Source: Firmicutes bacterium HGW-Firmicutes-11 (GTDB lineage: Bacteria; Bacillota; Clostridia; Peptostreptococcales; Anaerovoracaceae). From it: a stretch of 64,000 nucleotides of DNA. The stretch lies in contig PHAE01000008.1 in NCBI GenBank assembly GCA_002840285.1, forward strand, positions 1 through 64,000, given 5' to 3'. The notes under the pieces were generated by a model. The model searched no databases. It was not told where the DNA came from and worked only from the letters and a program-made list of their open reading frames with translations. The translations under genes and the position numbers were made by a program. Of this stretch, positions 28,295 to 37,910 are shown one piece after another; the stretch's first letter is position 1, and each line of letters opens with the position of its first letter.

Positions 28295-28774
28295 TCAATA
28301 CTCTTCTCGGAGTCCGAACTCCGCGGATTCCACCCACTCGTTTGGGCGGTTGATCAATATCACCAATTCTTCCAGGATCGCATGGTGGGCTTTTTCTTCT
28401 TTTACCAGAAATCCAAAAAGCTCTTTGTCGCTGTCTTCGGTTGCAGCTGCCAACAGTTCGCTATACAAGGCAATGCTTTCCTTTTCCATTTCCATGCCTG
28501 CCCGATAAAGATCGATCTGCTCAGGCTCGGGCTTGATTTCCATTTTAAAATCGGTCTTACCATGAAATACGTTTCTGGCGTCTGTGAGAATATCGTTGTC
28601 ATCCAGTTCGTAGGATGCGTTTTCAACACGTCGCATCAATACGGCTGCATGTGAGCGTTCGTCCTCTGCAAGCATGAGAAAAACCGGCTCTAATCCGTGA
28701 TGCTTCGCTGCTTGCTCACGATAGTACCGTTCTCCATCCTGTTCCATTTTGATTGCAAATTCGATGCGTTTCAT
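28295..28774 (-). CDS. Ferritin-like (rubrerythrin-type) di-iron protein
   Basis: 159 residues forming a four-helix ferritin-like bundle. Metal-ligand glutamates are in the expected places: KMEQDGERYYRE (about 9-20), EDERSHA (about 37-43), MEMEKESIALYSE (about 94-106) and KEEKAHHAIL (about 124-133). There is no C-terminal rubredoxin domain, so it is the erythrin-only form, usually linked to peroxide handling or iron in anaerobes. It lies downstream of sucD and may be the last gene of that unit; AGGAGG precedes the start. Confidence 0.82.
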   Translation of the reverse strand: MKRIEFAIKMEQDGERYYREQAAKHHGLEPVFLMLAEDERSHAAVLMRRVENASYELDDNDILTDARNVFHGKTDFKMEIKPEPEQIDLYRAGMEMEKESIALYSELLAAATEDSDKELFGFLVKEEKAHHAILEELVILINRPNEWVESAEFGLREEY

Positions 28775-28805
28775 ATTCGTCCCTCCTCTATCTTATGCTA
28801 TAGTA

Positions 28806-29690
28806 TCACATACCGGTTTCATTTTGCAAACGTAGCGCTACTATTGAGGGAACCTCAAAAGTTACGGTGGCGACCGACACTCCGGCCTGCTCCAGGGCTT
28901 TCACTTTACCCTCGAAGGTTCCTTTGCCTCGTTCAACAATGGCACCTGCATGACCCATGGTTTTTCCCGGAGGCGCACTCTTTCCGGCAAGGTACGCGAC
29001 TACTGGTTTTTTTACATGCTGCTTGATGTAGGTTGCGGCCTTTTCTTCCGCGCTGCCTCCGATCTCGCCGATCATCACGATCAGTTTTGTCGACGGATCC
29101 TGCTCCAGATCCTTGATCACATCGATGAAATCCAGACCGACGATGCGGTCTCCGCCCAAGCCGACCACAGATGATGTGCCGATCCCTTCCGCTGCAAGGG
29201 CACCTACGATTTCGTAGCTCAACGTTCCCGACCGGGAGATCACGCCCACCGGTCCAGGCACGAAATATCGGTTGGGTGCAATGCCGATCTTGGAAAGTCC
29301 GGAAGTAGCCAGACCGAATGTATTGGGTCCGACGATCGTAGTCCCCTTTTGCTTTGCATAGGCAATCAGTGCAATCGTATCTTTTATGGGAACATGCTCG
29401 GTCAAGAGAACCAGCAATTTGATCCCGTTGTGGATCGCTTCTATCGCTGCGTCCTTTACAAAAGGAGCCGGGACAAAGAGGACGGAAACCTCTCCGCCAA
29501 ACCCTTCAACAGCTTCCTTTACAGTGTTGCAGACAGGAACTTCGCTGATCGTCTCTCCTCCGTGTCCGGGTGAAACACCGGCTACGATCCTCGTGCCATA
29601 TTGAAGCATCTGTTCCGTGTGAAAGCTTCCCTGTTTTCCGGTGATGCCCTGCACGATGACTTTTGTCGATTCTGTAAGTACGATACTCAT
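28806..29690 (-). CDS. sucD: Succinyl-CoA synthetase alpha subunit
   Basis: Alpha subunit of the ADP/GDP-forming succinate-CoA ligase. The 294-residue protein starts at the ATG at 29690, one base after the sucC stop. It has the CoA-binding Rossmann domain (VIVQGITGKQGSFHTEQM, about 10-27) and the ligase domain with the phosphorylated histidine in GHAGAIVERGKGTFEGK (about His 247). In an anaerobe the pair may form ATP from succinyl-CoA or run in reverse in a partial TCA cycle; substrate choice is inferred from family only. Confidence 0.94.
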   Translation of the reverse strand: MSIVLTESTKVIVQGITGKQGSFHTEQMLQYGTRIVAGVSPGHGGETISEVPVCNTVKEAVEGFGGEVSVLFVPAPFVKDAAIEAIHNGIKLLVLLTEHVPIKDTIALIAYAKQKGTTIVGPNTFGLATSGLSKIGIAPNRYFVPGPVGVISRSGTLSYEIVGALAAEGIGTSSVVGLGGDRIVGLDFIDVIKDLEQDPSTKLIVMIGEIGGSAEEKAATYIKQHVKKPVVAYLAGKSAPPGKTMGHAGAIVERGKGTFEGKVKALEQAGVSVATVTFEVPSIVALRLQNETGM

Positions 29691-29691
29691 A

Positions 29692-30813
29692 TCAGACACT
29701 CCCCCTTTCCCGAGCTGCCAGTTCTACCGCAGATTTCGCAGCTTCGTGCATCGCGGAAAAAGGTTGGATCCCGACTTCGGATAGAATGTCCCATCCTTCT
29801 TCCTGGTTTGTGCCAACCAGACGAACGACCAACGGAACCTCAATGCTCTTCTTTCTTTTCACAGAAGCAATCGCCCGCGCTACGTCATCACATCTTGTGA
29901 TCCCTCCAAATATGTTGATCAGGATCGCGTTGGGTTTTCGTTCCAATACCAACTCCAGTGCTTTTGTCGTAGCCTCTTCACCGGCTCCGCCTCCAGCATC
30001 CAGAAAATTTGCTGCTGCTCCTCCGTAATAATCGATCAGATCCAGTGTCGCCATCGTGATTCCTGCGCCGTTGGCCATGACGCCAATGTCACCTTCCAGA
30101 TCAACAAAGGCCAGCCCGAGATCCTTCGCAGACGCTTCTGCCGCGGATCGTTCTTCTACGCTTGGGAGATCCTTCTGCCGGTAGAGAGCATCCTCATCAA
30201 TCGTGATTTTCGCATCTGCCGCAATCAATTCCGCGCCAGACTGCACCAAAGGGTTGATCTCCACAAGCTCTGCATCCAGTTCGGAAAACAAAGCAAACAG
30301 CTTTTGCAGAAGATCCTGGAACTGCTTTTGCAACTCAGAAGGAAGTGCGAGAGCTTCGGAGATTTCTCTGACCATGAAAGGCATCAGCCCAATGGTAGGA
30401 TCCACAAGATATGTGACGATCAGGGATGGATCCACTTCTTCGATGTCCATTCCTCCTGATGCTGATGCAAGGATCACCGGACATCTGTTTTCTCGATCGA
30501 TGGTCACCGCCAAGTAGTACTCTTTTTCGATCGCAAGCTTTTCTTCCACAAGAACAGCTTGCACGATGAATCCTCGTAGATCAGATCCAATCAGTTCATC
30601 TGTTATCCTTGCTGCTTCCACCGGATCCTTGGTGAATCTGATCCCTCCCGCCTTCCCTCGTTTTCCCGATAGAATTTGCGACTTTATGACGACATCTCCC
30701 AGTCGGGCGGTCGTCTCTGCCGCCTGTTCTGGAGTGAACGCCACCTGTCCTTTTGGGATCGGGATCCCATACCGTTGGAAAAGATCCTTTCCCATATACT
30801 CGTGGAGCTTCAT
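29692..30813 (-). CDS. sucC: Succinyl-CoA synthetase beta subunit
   Basis: Beta subunit carrying the ATP-grasp nucleotide site. The 373-residue length is slightly below the E. coli form (388). Markers: MKLHEYMGKDLFQRYGIP at the start, QILSGKRGKAGGIRF (about 45), ELVEINPLV (about 190) and NIFGGITRCD (about 305), where the Gly-rich power helix region joins subunit alpha. ATG at 30813 has GAGGAGG eight bases upstream. The deoC terminator lies only about 20 bases upstream with no clear promoter between, so expression may depend on readthrough. Confidence 0.94.
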   Translation of the reverse strand: MKLHEYMGKDLFQRYGIPIPKGQVAFTPEQAAETTARLGDVVIKSQILSGKRGKAGGIRFTKDPVEAARITDELIGSDLRGFIVQAVLVEEKLAIEKEYYLAVTIDRENRCPVILASASGGMDIEEVDPSLIVTYLVDPTIGLMPFMVREISEALALPSELQKQFQDLLQKLFALFSELDAELVEINPLVQSGAELIAADAKITIDEDALYRQKDLPSVEERSAAEASAKDLGLAFVDLEGDIGVMANGAGITMATLDLIDYYGGAAANFLDAGGGAGEEATTKALELVLERKPNAILINIFGGITRCDDVARAIASVKRKKSIEVPLVVRLVGTNQEEGWDILSEVGIQPFSAMHEAAKSAVELAARERGSV

Positions 30814-30833
30814 CGGTAATCCTCCTCTGAACT

Positions 30834-30863
30834 AAAAAAGCTCCGAAGGAACGGAGCTTTTTT
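30834..30863. terminator. Terminator between deoC and sucC
   Basis: AAGCTCCG pairs with CGGAGCTT across a six-base loop, with A6 on one side and T6 on the other, so it can act in both directions. On the minus strand it ends the deoC transcript about 10 bases after the stop and lies about 20 bases before the sucC start codon. Confidence 0.88.
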
Positions 30864-30873
30864 GCATGGTTCA

Positions 30874-31533
30874 TTAATTATCGTCTTCCGCGCATATGGC
30901 GATCGAAGCGGATGCTCCGATCCTGTCAGCGCCGGCTTCGATCATCTCCACTGCTTTTGCTCTGTCTCTGATACCGCCGGAAGCCTTGACCTTCATCGTG
31001 TCTCCAACAGTCTGTTTCATCAGCCGTACATGCTCAGCAGTTGCTCCAGCGGTAGAAAAGCCGGTTGATGTCTTGACGAAAGCGGCTCCCGCTCCTTTGG
31101 CAAGCAGACAAGCGTCGACGATTTCTTCCGTTGTAAGAAGACAGGTCTCCAAGATCACCTTAACGATGGCGCCCCCTTTGCCGGCGGCGTTCACTACAGC
31201 TCTGATGTCCTCTAGAACATAATCCGTACGGCCTTCTTTCATCGCGCCGATCGCAAGCACCATATCGATCTCAGTTGCACCTTCTGCCACAGCAATTTCA
31301 GTTTCTGCCGCCTTCGCTGCAGTATGAGCTGCGCCCAGCGGGAAACCGATGACCGCTGCGATGGCAACGTCGGTTCCTGCCAATTCCTCTTTGCACAATG
31401 CTACATAGCAGGAATTGACGCAAACTGCATAAAACTGGTGGTCTCTTGCTTCCTGGCAGAGGGTCTTCACATCCGACGATGTGGCATCCGCTTTCAGGAC
31501 GGTGTGGTCGATATAGGTGTTCAATGGTTTCAT
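30874..31533 (-). CDS. deoC: Deoxyribose-phosphate aldolase DeoC
   Basis: Class I aldolase splitting 2-deoxyribose-5-phosphate into acetaldehyde and glyceraldehyde-3-phosphate. The 219-residue TIM barrel shows IDHTVLKADAT (about 8), VCVNSCYV (about 36), the Schiff-base lysine in FVKTSTGFSTAGAT (about 150) and KASGGIRDRAKAVEMI (about 183). Placed after pduL, which could pass on acetyl groups formed from its acetaldehyde product, and hpt; a nucleoside-salvage context fits. Confidence 0.95.
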   Translation of the reverse strand: MKPLNTYIDHTVLKADATSSDVKTLCQEARDHQFYAVCVNSCYVALCKEELAGTDVAIAAVIGFPLGAAHTAAKAAETEIAVAEGATEIDMVLAIGAMKEGRTDYVLEDIRAVVNAAGKGGAIVKVILETCLLTTEEIVDACLLAKGAGAAFVKTSTGFSTAGATAEHVRLMKQTVGDTMKVKASGGIRDRAKAVEMIEAGADRIGASASIAICAEDDN

Positions 31534-31542
31534 TGGATCTCC

Positions 31543-32115
31543 TTAAATAAGAATCTCTACCAGATCGCCACTGCAGAGTCCCGCGGCATTTCCTTCATCT
31601 GTATCGAAGTGGGCTTCCGCTTCGTGACCTTCTCCGGTCCTGACCATGACGTTTCCAAACACAAGGCCTCGTTCTCCACCGGTGCGGATGCTCACGATCT
31701 GCTTGTCCACGACGCCGGCTTCCTTTGCTTGCGCGGGAGAAAGGTGCACATGGCGAAACGCAACGATCGCTCCGTGATCGAGATCCACTTCTCCGGCAGG
31801 ACCGATCAGCTTCAAGCCAGGTGTTCCGTCTAGTTTTCCTGATTCACGGACCGGAAGGCTGACTCCTAAAGTCCTGGCATCGGTCATCGACAATTCCACC
31901 TGAGTCTCGTTACGCAATGGCCCGAGGATCCGAACGCCGCGGAAGGAACCCTTGGGTCCTGCCACATCGATCTTTTCTTCTGCTGCATACTGTCCCGGTT
32001 GCATCAATGCCTTGAAGGGGGTAAGCTCATACCCTGCTCCAAAGAGAATCTCCAGATGCTCCTTGCTGATGTGAACATGCTTGTTGGACAATCCGACTGG
32101 TACCTGATAAGACAT
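31543..32115 (-). CDS. pduL: PduL-type phosphate acyltransferase
   Basis: Converts acyl-CoA and phosphate to acyl-phosphate and CoA (acetyl or propanoyl). The 190-residue protein has the two beta-barrel halves of PduL with zinc-binding histidines in NKHVHIS (about 11-17) and RHVHLS (about 122-127). There is no N-terminal encapsulation helix and no microcompartment gene in the window, so it is probably the free, housekeeping type used for acetyl phosphate. It sits between hpt and deoC with 10-base gaps. Confidence 0.9.
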   Translation of the reverse strand: MSYQVPVGLSNKHVHISKEHLEILFGAGYELTPFKALMQPGQYAAEEKIDVAGPKGSFRGVRILGPLRNETQVELSMTDARTLGVSLPVRESGKLDGTPGLKLIGPAGEVDLDHGAIVAFRHVHLSPAQAKEAGVVDKQIVSIRTGGERGLVFGNVMVRTGEGHEAEAHFDTDEGNAAGLCSGDLVEILI

Positions 32116-32125
32116 TTGTCTCCTC

Positions 32126-32668
32126 CTATGAATGTTTCTCTTCCTCTAAATAGCTGATATATGGTAGGTTTCGATATAATTGGTTGAAATCGAGACCGTA
32201 ACCGACGATGAACTTGTTCTCGATGGTAAAACCGATGTAGTCGGCGGTCACAGCCGCCTGCCGACGTTCCGGCTTGTCCAGCAAGGTGCATATTTTTAAG
32301 CTTTTCGGATTGCGGGCGAGAAGATAATCTTTCAAATATTTCAAGGTGAGCCCGGAATCAATGATGTCTTCTACGATGATCACATTTTCCCCTTCGATAT
32401 TGGTGTCAAGATCTTTCAGGATCCGAACGACTCCAGTGCTTTGTGTCGAGGCGCCATAACTGCTGACCGCCATGAAGTCGATTTTCGTTTCGACGTTGAT
32501 CTCACGAATCAGGTCGCTCATGAACAAAACGGCTCCTTTCAGAACGCAAATGGCTAAGATCGATTGCCCTTTGTAGTCCCGGGAAATTTCTGCGCCCAGC
32601 TCCTGGATTCGCTTGTGGATTTGTTCCTTGCCGATCATCACATCGCCGAACACATAGTTCTTCGTCAT
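32126..32668 (-). CDS. hpt: Hypoxanthine-guanine phosphoribosyltransferase
   Basis: Purine salvage: joins hypoxanthine or guanine to PRPP. The 180-residue protein has the PRPP-binding signature VIIVEDIIDSGLTLKYL (about 96-112), the flexible loop SSYGASTQSTG (about 68-78) and the base-binding KFIVGYGLDFNQLYRNLPY end. It starts just after the stop of the DUF1232 gene (TAAGCGATG), so translation is probably coupled. Confidence 0.94.
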   Translation of the reverse strand: MTKNYVFGDVMIGKEQIHKRIQELGAEISRDYKGQSILAICVLKGAVLFMSDLIREINVETKIDFMAVSSYGASTQSTGVVRILKDLDTNIEGENVIIVEDIIDSGLTLKYLKDYLLARNPKSLKICTLLDKPERRQAAVTADYIGFTIENKFIVGYGLDFNQLYRNLPYISYLEEEKHS

Positions 32669-32671
32669 CGC

Positions 32672-33016
32672 TTACCTGTCCTCTCTATCCTCGTCGTCTT
32701 CTTCCTTCACTTCAAAGTGTACATCATCTATGATCTTTTTTCCACGGAATTTTTGTTCCGGTTTCACTTCTTTCTCTCCCAACCAATACTTGTCCAGCTC
32801 GGTCTTCAAGTACCAGATGATAAATCCCCACAGTACAAAGTCGTCGACGAACCCAAAGATCAGGATCGGCGCAGGGATCAGATCGATCGGTGTCAGAAAA
32901 TATAAAATGCCAAGAATAATGATCAGTTTCTTCCGCTTTGGAACAGTTTTGTCCCTCATGAATGCAGGGATCGCACGGATCCGAAGCAGGAGTGTTCTTA
33001 GAAATATGAACTGCAT
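32672..33016 (-). CDS. YkvA-like DUF1232 membrane protein
   Basis: 114 residues. A hydrophobic hairpin carries the DUF1232 motif YFLTPIDLIPAPILIFGFVDD (in part: TPIDLIPAPILIFGFVDD, about 39-58), preceded by a basic amphipathic start and followed by a highly acidic tail (EVKEEDDEDRED). Function of the family is unknown. It lies between engB (3-base gap) and hpt (3-base gap), inside the proteostasis run. Confidence 0.82.
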   Translation of the reverse strand: MQFIFLRTLLLRIRAIPAFMRDKTVPKRKKLIIILGILYFLTPIDLIPAPILIFGFVDDFVLWGFIIWYLKTELDKYWLGEKEVKPEQKFRGKKIIDDVHFEVKEEDDEDREDR

Positions 33017-33019
33017 GTC

Positions 33020-33607
33020 TTATTCCTCCAAAGTCCGTTCCAGCTCCCCCATCAGGACATCCATTCCTGTACGCTTGAGGGTAGACACGGGAACGATCCG
33101 GTCCCTGTCTGTCAGCCCCAGCGTTGCGCGTATGACCGAGAGACATTTATTCAATTCGCTTTTCGAAACCTTATCTGCTTTCGTAGCAACCAGCAGGCCA
33201 TCCAGTCCAAAATGGCGAAGCCACTCATACATTTGGATGTCCTGGGTGGAGGGCGCATGCCTCACATCCACCAGTTGTACCACTCGTACAAGATTGGGGC
33301 GGTCTTTCAGGTACGCTTCGATCATCGCGCCCCAATCTTTGCTCAGTGATTTTGAAACCTTTGCATATCCGTATCCGGGCAGATCGACGATACGAAAAGC
33401 ATCATTGATCTGATAGAAATTGATCGTTCTTGTCTTTCCCGGATTTCCGCTGACTCTTGCCAGATGTCTCTGATTGACCAACAAATTGATCAAGGAAGAT
33501 TTCCCGACGTTGGAGCGGCCGGCAAATGCGATCTCTTTCATATCCATAGGAGGATACTGGTTCGGCCGGACAGCGACGGCAATCAGCTCTGTCTTTTTAA
33601 CGATCAT
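33020..33607 (-). CDS. engB: Ribosome biogenesis GTPase EngB (YsxC)
   Basis: Essential GTPase needed for 50S subunit assembly. 195 residues with G1 [13 protein letters not shown] (about 29-41), G3 [11 protein letters not shown] (about 75), G4 ATKADK (about 141) and G5 PVSTLKRTG (about 172). Its ATG overlaps the lon stop by four bases. The lon-engB pairing is conserved in Firmicutes. Confidence 0.95.
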   Translation of the reverse strand: MIVKKTELIAVAVRPNQYPPMDMKEIAFAGRSNVGKSSLINLLVNQRHLARVSGNPGKTRTINFYQINDAFRIVDLPGYGYAKVSKSLSKDWGAMIEAYLKDRPNLVRVVQLVDVRHAPSTQDIQMYEWLRHFGLDGLLVATKADKVSKSELNKCLSVIRATLGLTDRDRIVPVSTLKRTGMDVLMGELERTLEE

Positions 33608-35955
33608 TGTTTTACCAGCGCTTCCTCCAACACCTGGTCGATATTGTCCACCAAGACGAAGGAGAGTCGCTTTCTGACGTTTGCCGGGATCTCATCGATA
33701 TCGACTTCATTCTCCTTCGGCATCACTATTTTTTTGATGCCGGCACGATGGGCAGCCAGTACCTTTTCCCGAATGCCGCCAACCGGCAACACTTTTCCCC
33801 GCAATGTGATCTCACCTGTCATGGCCAGATCCTTGCGTACTGGAATACCGGTCAGCGCAGACACGACCGAGGTGCACATCGTTACCCCGGCAGAAGGGCC
33901 ATCCTTGGGAGTGGCTCCCTCAGGAATGTGGATGTGAATGTCTTTCTCTTTGTAAAATTCTTCGGAAATCGATAGTTCCTTCGCTCTGGATCGGATATAG
34001 CTGATCCCGGCTTTTGCCGATTCCTGCATTACCTCTCCCAGTTTCCCGGTCAGTTCCAGCTTTCCGCTGCCAGGCACTACAGTGGTCTCGATGGAAAGAG
34101 TGTCGCCTCCCACAACGGTCCATGCCAAACCGGTCGTGACACCGATCTCGTTTTCGCCTTCGATCTTATCGTAATGAAACCGCTTTTTGCCCAGATATTT
34201 TTCTACGTTGGCAGCAGTGATATTGATGGTTTCTTTTTCCTTTTCGGCAACTTTGCGGGCTGCTTTCCGGTTGATGTTTGCAATCTCCCGCTCCAAGTTA
34301 CGTACACCGGACTCTCTCGTATAATTGTTTATGATGGTCCGGATCGCCGGCTCAGAAAAGTTCAGATCTGAGGCCTTCAATCCGTGTTCTTTAAGTTTCT
34401 TGGGAACCAGGTACTGTTGGGCGATGTTGACTTTCTCTTCTTCGGTATAGCCTGAAACATAGATGACTTCCATCCGGTCAAGCAGCGGTCTCGGGATCGT
34501 GTCTGTGGTGTTGGCAGTCGTAATGAACATCACCTTTGAAAGATCGAAAGGGATCTCTAGGTAATGATCGGTGAAGTCCTTGTTCTGCTCCGGATCCAAT
34601 ACTTCCAAAAGAGCCGACGCCGGGTCTCCACGGAAATCGCTTCCGATTTTATCGACTTCGTCAAACAAGAACACCGGATTGTTTGTTTTGGCTTCCTTGA
34701 TGGCAGTTATGATTCGTCCGGGGATCGCTCCGATGTAGGTCCTTCTGTGTCCACGGATCTCCGCCTCGTCTCTCACTCCGCCCAAAGACATGCGAACGAA
34801 GTTGCGGTTCAAAGCACGGGCAATGGATTTTGCAATGGATGTTTTTCCTGTTCCCGGCGGGCCAACAAGGCATAAAATCGGACCTTTCAACCCTTTGGAC
34901 AACTGAACAACCGCAAGGTATTCCAGCACTCGTTCTTTCACTTTCTCCAGACCGTAATGGTCTTCGTTCAGGATTTTTTCCGCGAGTTTGATATCTGCAT
35001 TGTCTTTTGATGCTTTGTTCCACGGCAAAGCAAGTATCCATTCAACGTAGGTCCTGATTACGCCACCCTCTGCCGAAGAGGATTGGATTTTCTTGAGGCG
35101 TTTGATCTCCTTTTCCACCTTTTCCGCGATTGCGGGAGAAAGTTTCAATTTTTTCAGCTGTTTGAGCCACTCTTTGATCTCATCCTCTGCATCCTCGTCC
35201 TCTCCGAGCTCCTCCTGAATGACCCGAAGTTGCTCTTTGAGATAATACTCTCTCTGGCTTTTATTGATCTGGGTCCGCACCTTGTTGGTGATCGTGTTTT
35301 CGATGTGGAGGATCTCGATCTCTTTCGTCAAGATCTCGCTGAGGATTTCCAGGCGTTCTTCAACGTCAAAGGCCTCCAGGATCGATTGCTTTTCTTCGAT
35401 TTTGATATCCAGATGGGATGTGATGATATCTGCAAGCCGACCCGGCTGTTCCACTGATGCAACAGAGGGGAAAATATCCTGTGATACTTTGGGGTTGGAA
35501 TTGAGATACTCCTCAAAGGAAGTCAGTATGGAGCGCATCAAAGCGATCACCTTGGGAGAAGGTGTATCCTGGTCTTCTTCCTGGATCGCGGTGACTCTGC
35601 ACTTGAAATAGGGAACTTCAAAGATGAACTCTTCGATCTTGCCGCGGCTGACTCCTTCGACCAAAACACGGATGGTGTCGCCGGGTAGGCGAAGCATCTG
35701 CTTGATCTTTGCAATGGTGCCGATTTGATAGAAGTCTTCGCGAGTCGGAAGGTCCGTGTCTGGATTCAATTGGGCAGAAAGGAACACGGTCTGGTTCATC
35801 ATCATCGCCTTCTCCAGTGCGCTGATGGATTTTTCTCTGCCGATGTCAAAATGCAATACCATATATGGGAAAATGGACAAGCCCCGGAGTGGGATCATCG
35901 GCATGATTTCTTCGATTTCGTCTTTTTGTTCGTCGGTCAGTTTTTCGTCTATCAT
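33604..35955 (-). CDS. lon: ATP-dependent protease Lon
   Basis: Cytoplasmic AAA+ serine protease degrading misfolded and regulatory proteins. The 783-residue protein has the N-terminal substrate-binding LON domain (about 20-210), AAA+ module with Walker [10 protein letters not shown] (about 355) and Walker [11 protein letters not shown], and a C-terminal protease domain with the Ser-Lys dyad in [11 protein letters not shown] and the downstream Lys ([20 protein letters not shown] in part). AGGAGG precedes the ATG. It follows clpX by about 50 bases. Confidence 0.97.
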   Translation of the reverse strand: MIDEKLTDEQKDEIEEIMPMIPLRGLSIFPYMVLHFDIGREKSISALEKAMMMNQTVFLSAQLNPDTDLPTREDFYQIGTIAKIKQMLRLPGDTIRVLVEGVSRGKIEEFIFEVPYFKCRVTAIQEEDQDTPSPKVIALMRSILTSFEEYLNSNPKVSQDIFPSVASVEQPGRLADIITSHLDIKIEEKQSILEAFDVEERLEILSEILTKEIEILHIENTITNKVRTQINKSQREYYLKEQLRVIQEELGEDEDAEDEIKEWLKQLKKLKLSPAIAEKVEKEIKRLKKIQSSSAEGGVIRTYVEWILALPWNKASKDNADIKLAEKILNEDHYGLEKVKERVLEYLAVVQLSKGLKGPILCLVGPPGTGKTSIAKSIARALNRNFVRMSLGGVRDEAEIRGHRRTYIGAIPGRIITAIKEAKTNNPVFLFDEVDKIGSDFRGDPASALLEVLDPEQNKDFTDHYLEIPFDLSKVMFITTANTTDTIPRPLLDRMEVIYVSGYTEEEKVNIAQQYLVPKKLKEHGLKASDLNFSEPAIRTIINNYTRESGVRNLEREIANINRKAARKVAEKEKETINITAANVEKYLGKKRFHYDKIEGENEIGVTTGLAWTVVGGDTLSIETTVVPGSGKLELTGKLGEVMQESAKAGISYIRSRAKELSISEEFYKEKDIHIHIPEGATPKDGPSAGVTMCTSVVSALTGIPVRKDLAMTGEITLRGKVLPVGGIREKVLAAHRAGIKKIVMPKENEVDIDEIPANVRKRLSFVLVDNIDQVLEEALVKQ

Positions 35956-36007
35956 ATTCTATCCTCCTAAAGGGAAAAACAGGCGGCGGGGCCGTCTGTT
36001 TTCCATG

Positions 36008-37288
36008 CTACGATGCTGTTTCTTCTTTTTTATCGAGTCGCTTTGCGTCTCTCAGCACCAATGCCGGCCCCGAATTGTAATCTATGGTTCCCCGAGTGAT
36101 GATGCACTTTCTGATATCGTCTCTCGAGGGGATCTCGTACATAATGTCGGTCATCACGTGTTCCATGATGCTCCGCAGTCCCCTGGCACCGGTCTTGCGT
36201 TCCAGTGCCTTTTCTGCGACTCGCAAGATGGCTTCATCCTCGATTTCCAGTTCTACGCCATCCAACTGGAATAGTTTCTTGTACTGCTTCAAAATCGCAT
36301 TTTTCGGTTCCTTTATGATGCGAACCAATGCTTCCCTTGACAGCTCTTCCAGTGTGACCATGACCGGCAAACGGCCGATGAACTCCGGAATGAGTCCGTA
36401 TTTCAAAAGGTCTTCGCCTTGCACCTGTTTCAGGATCCGGGCTCCTTCTTCCTTGGAAGCCTTGATCTCCGAGTTGAAACCAATCGTTTTTTCTCCAATC
36501 CGTCGCTGAATGATCTTGTCCAATCCATCAAAAGCGCCGCCACAGATAAAAAGTACGTTGGTTGTATCGAACTGAATGAAATCCTGATGGGGGTGCTTCC
36601 GTCCGCCTTGTGGCGGTACGCTGGCAACGGGGCCTTCAAGAATTTTAAGCAGCGCCTGCTGCACTCCCTCACCACTGACATCTCTTGTAATGGAGACGTT
36701 TTCCGATTTCCTTGCGATCTTGTCGATTTCATCCACGTAGATGATGCCCTTTTGCGCTCTCTCCACATCGTAATCTGCAGCCTGGATCAGTTTGAGAAGG
36801 ATGTTTTCCACATCTTCTCCAACATAACCGGCTTCGGTCAATGCTGTGGCGTCGGCGATGGCAAAGGGAACATTGAGTATCTTTGCAAGGGTTTGTGCCA
36901 AAAGAGTTTTACCGGATCCGGTGGGTCCGATCATCACGATGTTGCTCTTTTGGATCTCGACATCATCAGTGCTTTTTCCGATGGTTCCGATCCTCTTGTA
37001 GTGATTGTAGACTGCCACTGCCAGGGCTTTTTTCGCATCGTCCTGATCGATCACATAATCCGAGAGGGCGAGGGAGATCTCGCGTGGTTTTGGCAACGCC
37101 AAAGGATCCAGGTGGGCTGTCCCGTCCTGGGGAAGATCTGAAAATTCTTCTTTGATGATATCCTGACAAAGCTCGATGCATTCATCGCAAATATATACAT
37201 TCGGTCCTGCCACAAGGCGGCGGACCTGATCCTGCGGCTTACCGCAGAAAGAACACTTCAATTGCTTTGTTTCGTCGTATTTTCCCAT
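36008..37288 (-). CDS. clpX: ClpX unfoldase subunit of Clp protease
   Basis: AAA+ ring that recognises, unfolds and feeds substrates to ClpP. 426 residues: N-terminal zinc-binding domain with CSFCGKPQ and CDECIELC (Cys4, about 12-38), Walker [13 protein letters not shown] (about 117), Walker [11 protein letters not shown], and the ClpP-docking IGF loop (EKTIGFNSE, about 265). Four bases separate it from clpP, so they share a transcript. Confidence 0.97.
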   Translation of the reverse strand: MGKYDETKQLKCSFCGKPQDQVRRLVAGPNVYICDECIELCQDIIKEEFSDLPQDGTAHLDPLALPKPREISLALSDYVIDQDDAKKALAVAVYNHYKRIGTIGKSTDDVEIQKSNIVMIGPTGSGKTLLAQTLAKILNVPFAIADATALTEAGYVGEDVENILLKLIQAADYDVERAQKGIIYVDEIDKIARKSENVSITRDVSGEGVQQALLKILEGPVASVPPQGGRKHPHQDFIQFDTTNVLFICGGAFDGLDKIIQRRIGEKTIGFNSEIKASKEEGARILKQVQGEDLLKYGLIPEFIGRLPVMVTLEELSREALVRIIKEPKNAILKQYKKLFQLDGVELEIEDEAILRVAEKALERKTGARGLRSIMEHVMTDIMYEIPSRDDIRKCIITRGTIDYNSGPALVLRDAKRLDKKEETAS

Positions 37289-37292
37289 GTTG

Positions 37293-37880
37293 CTACCTGT
37301 TTCTTTTTTCCATCACCTTGTCGATGATGCCATAAATGACTGCTTCGTCCGCGTCCATAAAGTTGTCGCGGTCGGTGTCTCTGGCGATTCGCTCCAGCGG
37401 TTGCCCGGTGTTTTGGCTCAAAATCTGATTCAGCTTATGTCTGGTCTTGATGATGCGTTCGGCGTGGATCCTCAGATCTTCCGCCTGACCGCTCATCCCG
37501 CCCAGGGGCTGATGGATCATGATCTCTGCATTGGGGAGTGCAAATCGTTTCCCCTTGGCACCTGCTGCGAGCAAGAATGCTCCCATGCTGGCTGCCATAC
37601 CGATGCAGATCGTCGAAACGTCAGGCTTGATATACTGCATCGTATCATAGATCGCCATGCCCGCGGTGATGGATCCTCCCGGGCTATTGATGTAGAAATT
37701 GATATCCTTGTCCGGATCCTCTGCTTCGAGGAAGAGCAATTGGGCCACCACGAGACTTGCAGTGTGCTCATTGACTTCCTCGCCGAGAAATACGATCCGA
37801 TCCTTCAGCAATCTCGAATAAATGTCGTAGGAACGTTCGCCACGGCTGGTCTGCTCGACTACCATTGGAATCAGCGTCAT
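37293..37880 (-). CDS. clpP: ClpP protease subunit
   Basis: Serine peptidase of the ClpXP complex. 195 residues with the catalytic triad visible: Ser in [11 protein letters not shown] (about 97), His in MIHQPLGG (about 122) and Asp in the DTDRDNFM region (about 171). N-terminal residues ([20 protein letters not shown], a standard start) show that there is little or no propeptide. Preceded by AAGGAGG and located between tig and clpX, the standard order. Confidence 0.97.
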   Translation of the reverse strand: MTLIPMVVEQTSRGERSYDIYSRLLKDRIVFLGEEVNEHTASLVVAQLLFLEAEDPDKDINFYINSPGGSITAGMAIYDTMQYIKPDVSTICIGMAASMGAFLLAAGAKGKRFALPNAEIMIHQPLGGMSGQAEDLRIHAERIIKTRHKLNQILSQNTGQPLERIARDTDRDNFMDADEAVIYGIIDKVMEKRNR

Positions 37881-37910
37881 GTCTGTTCCTCCTTTTCCCG
37901 ATCGTTATAG

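Noticed and set aside
31543-32115. Bacterial microcompartment locus because of pduL
   Set aside because: No shell proteins or encapsulation peptide; surrounding genes are housekeeping.
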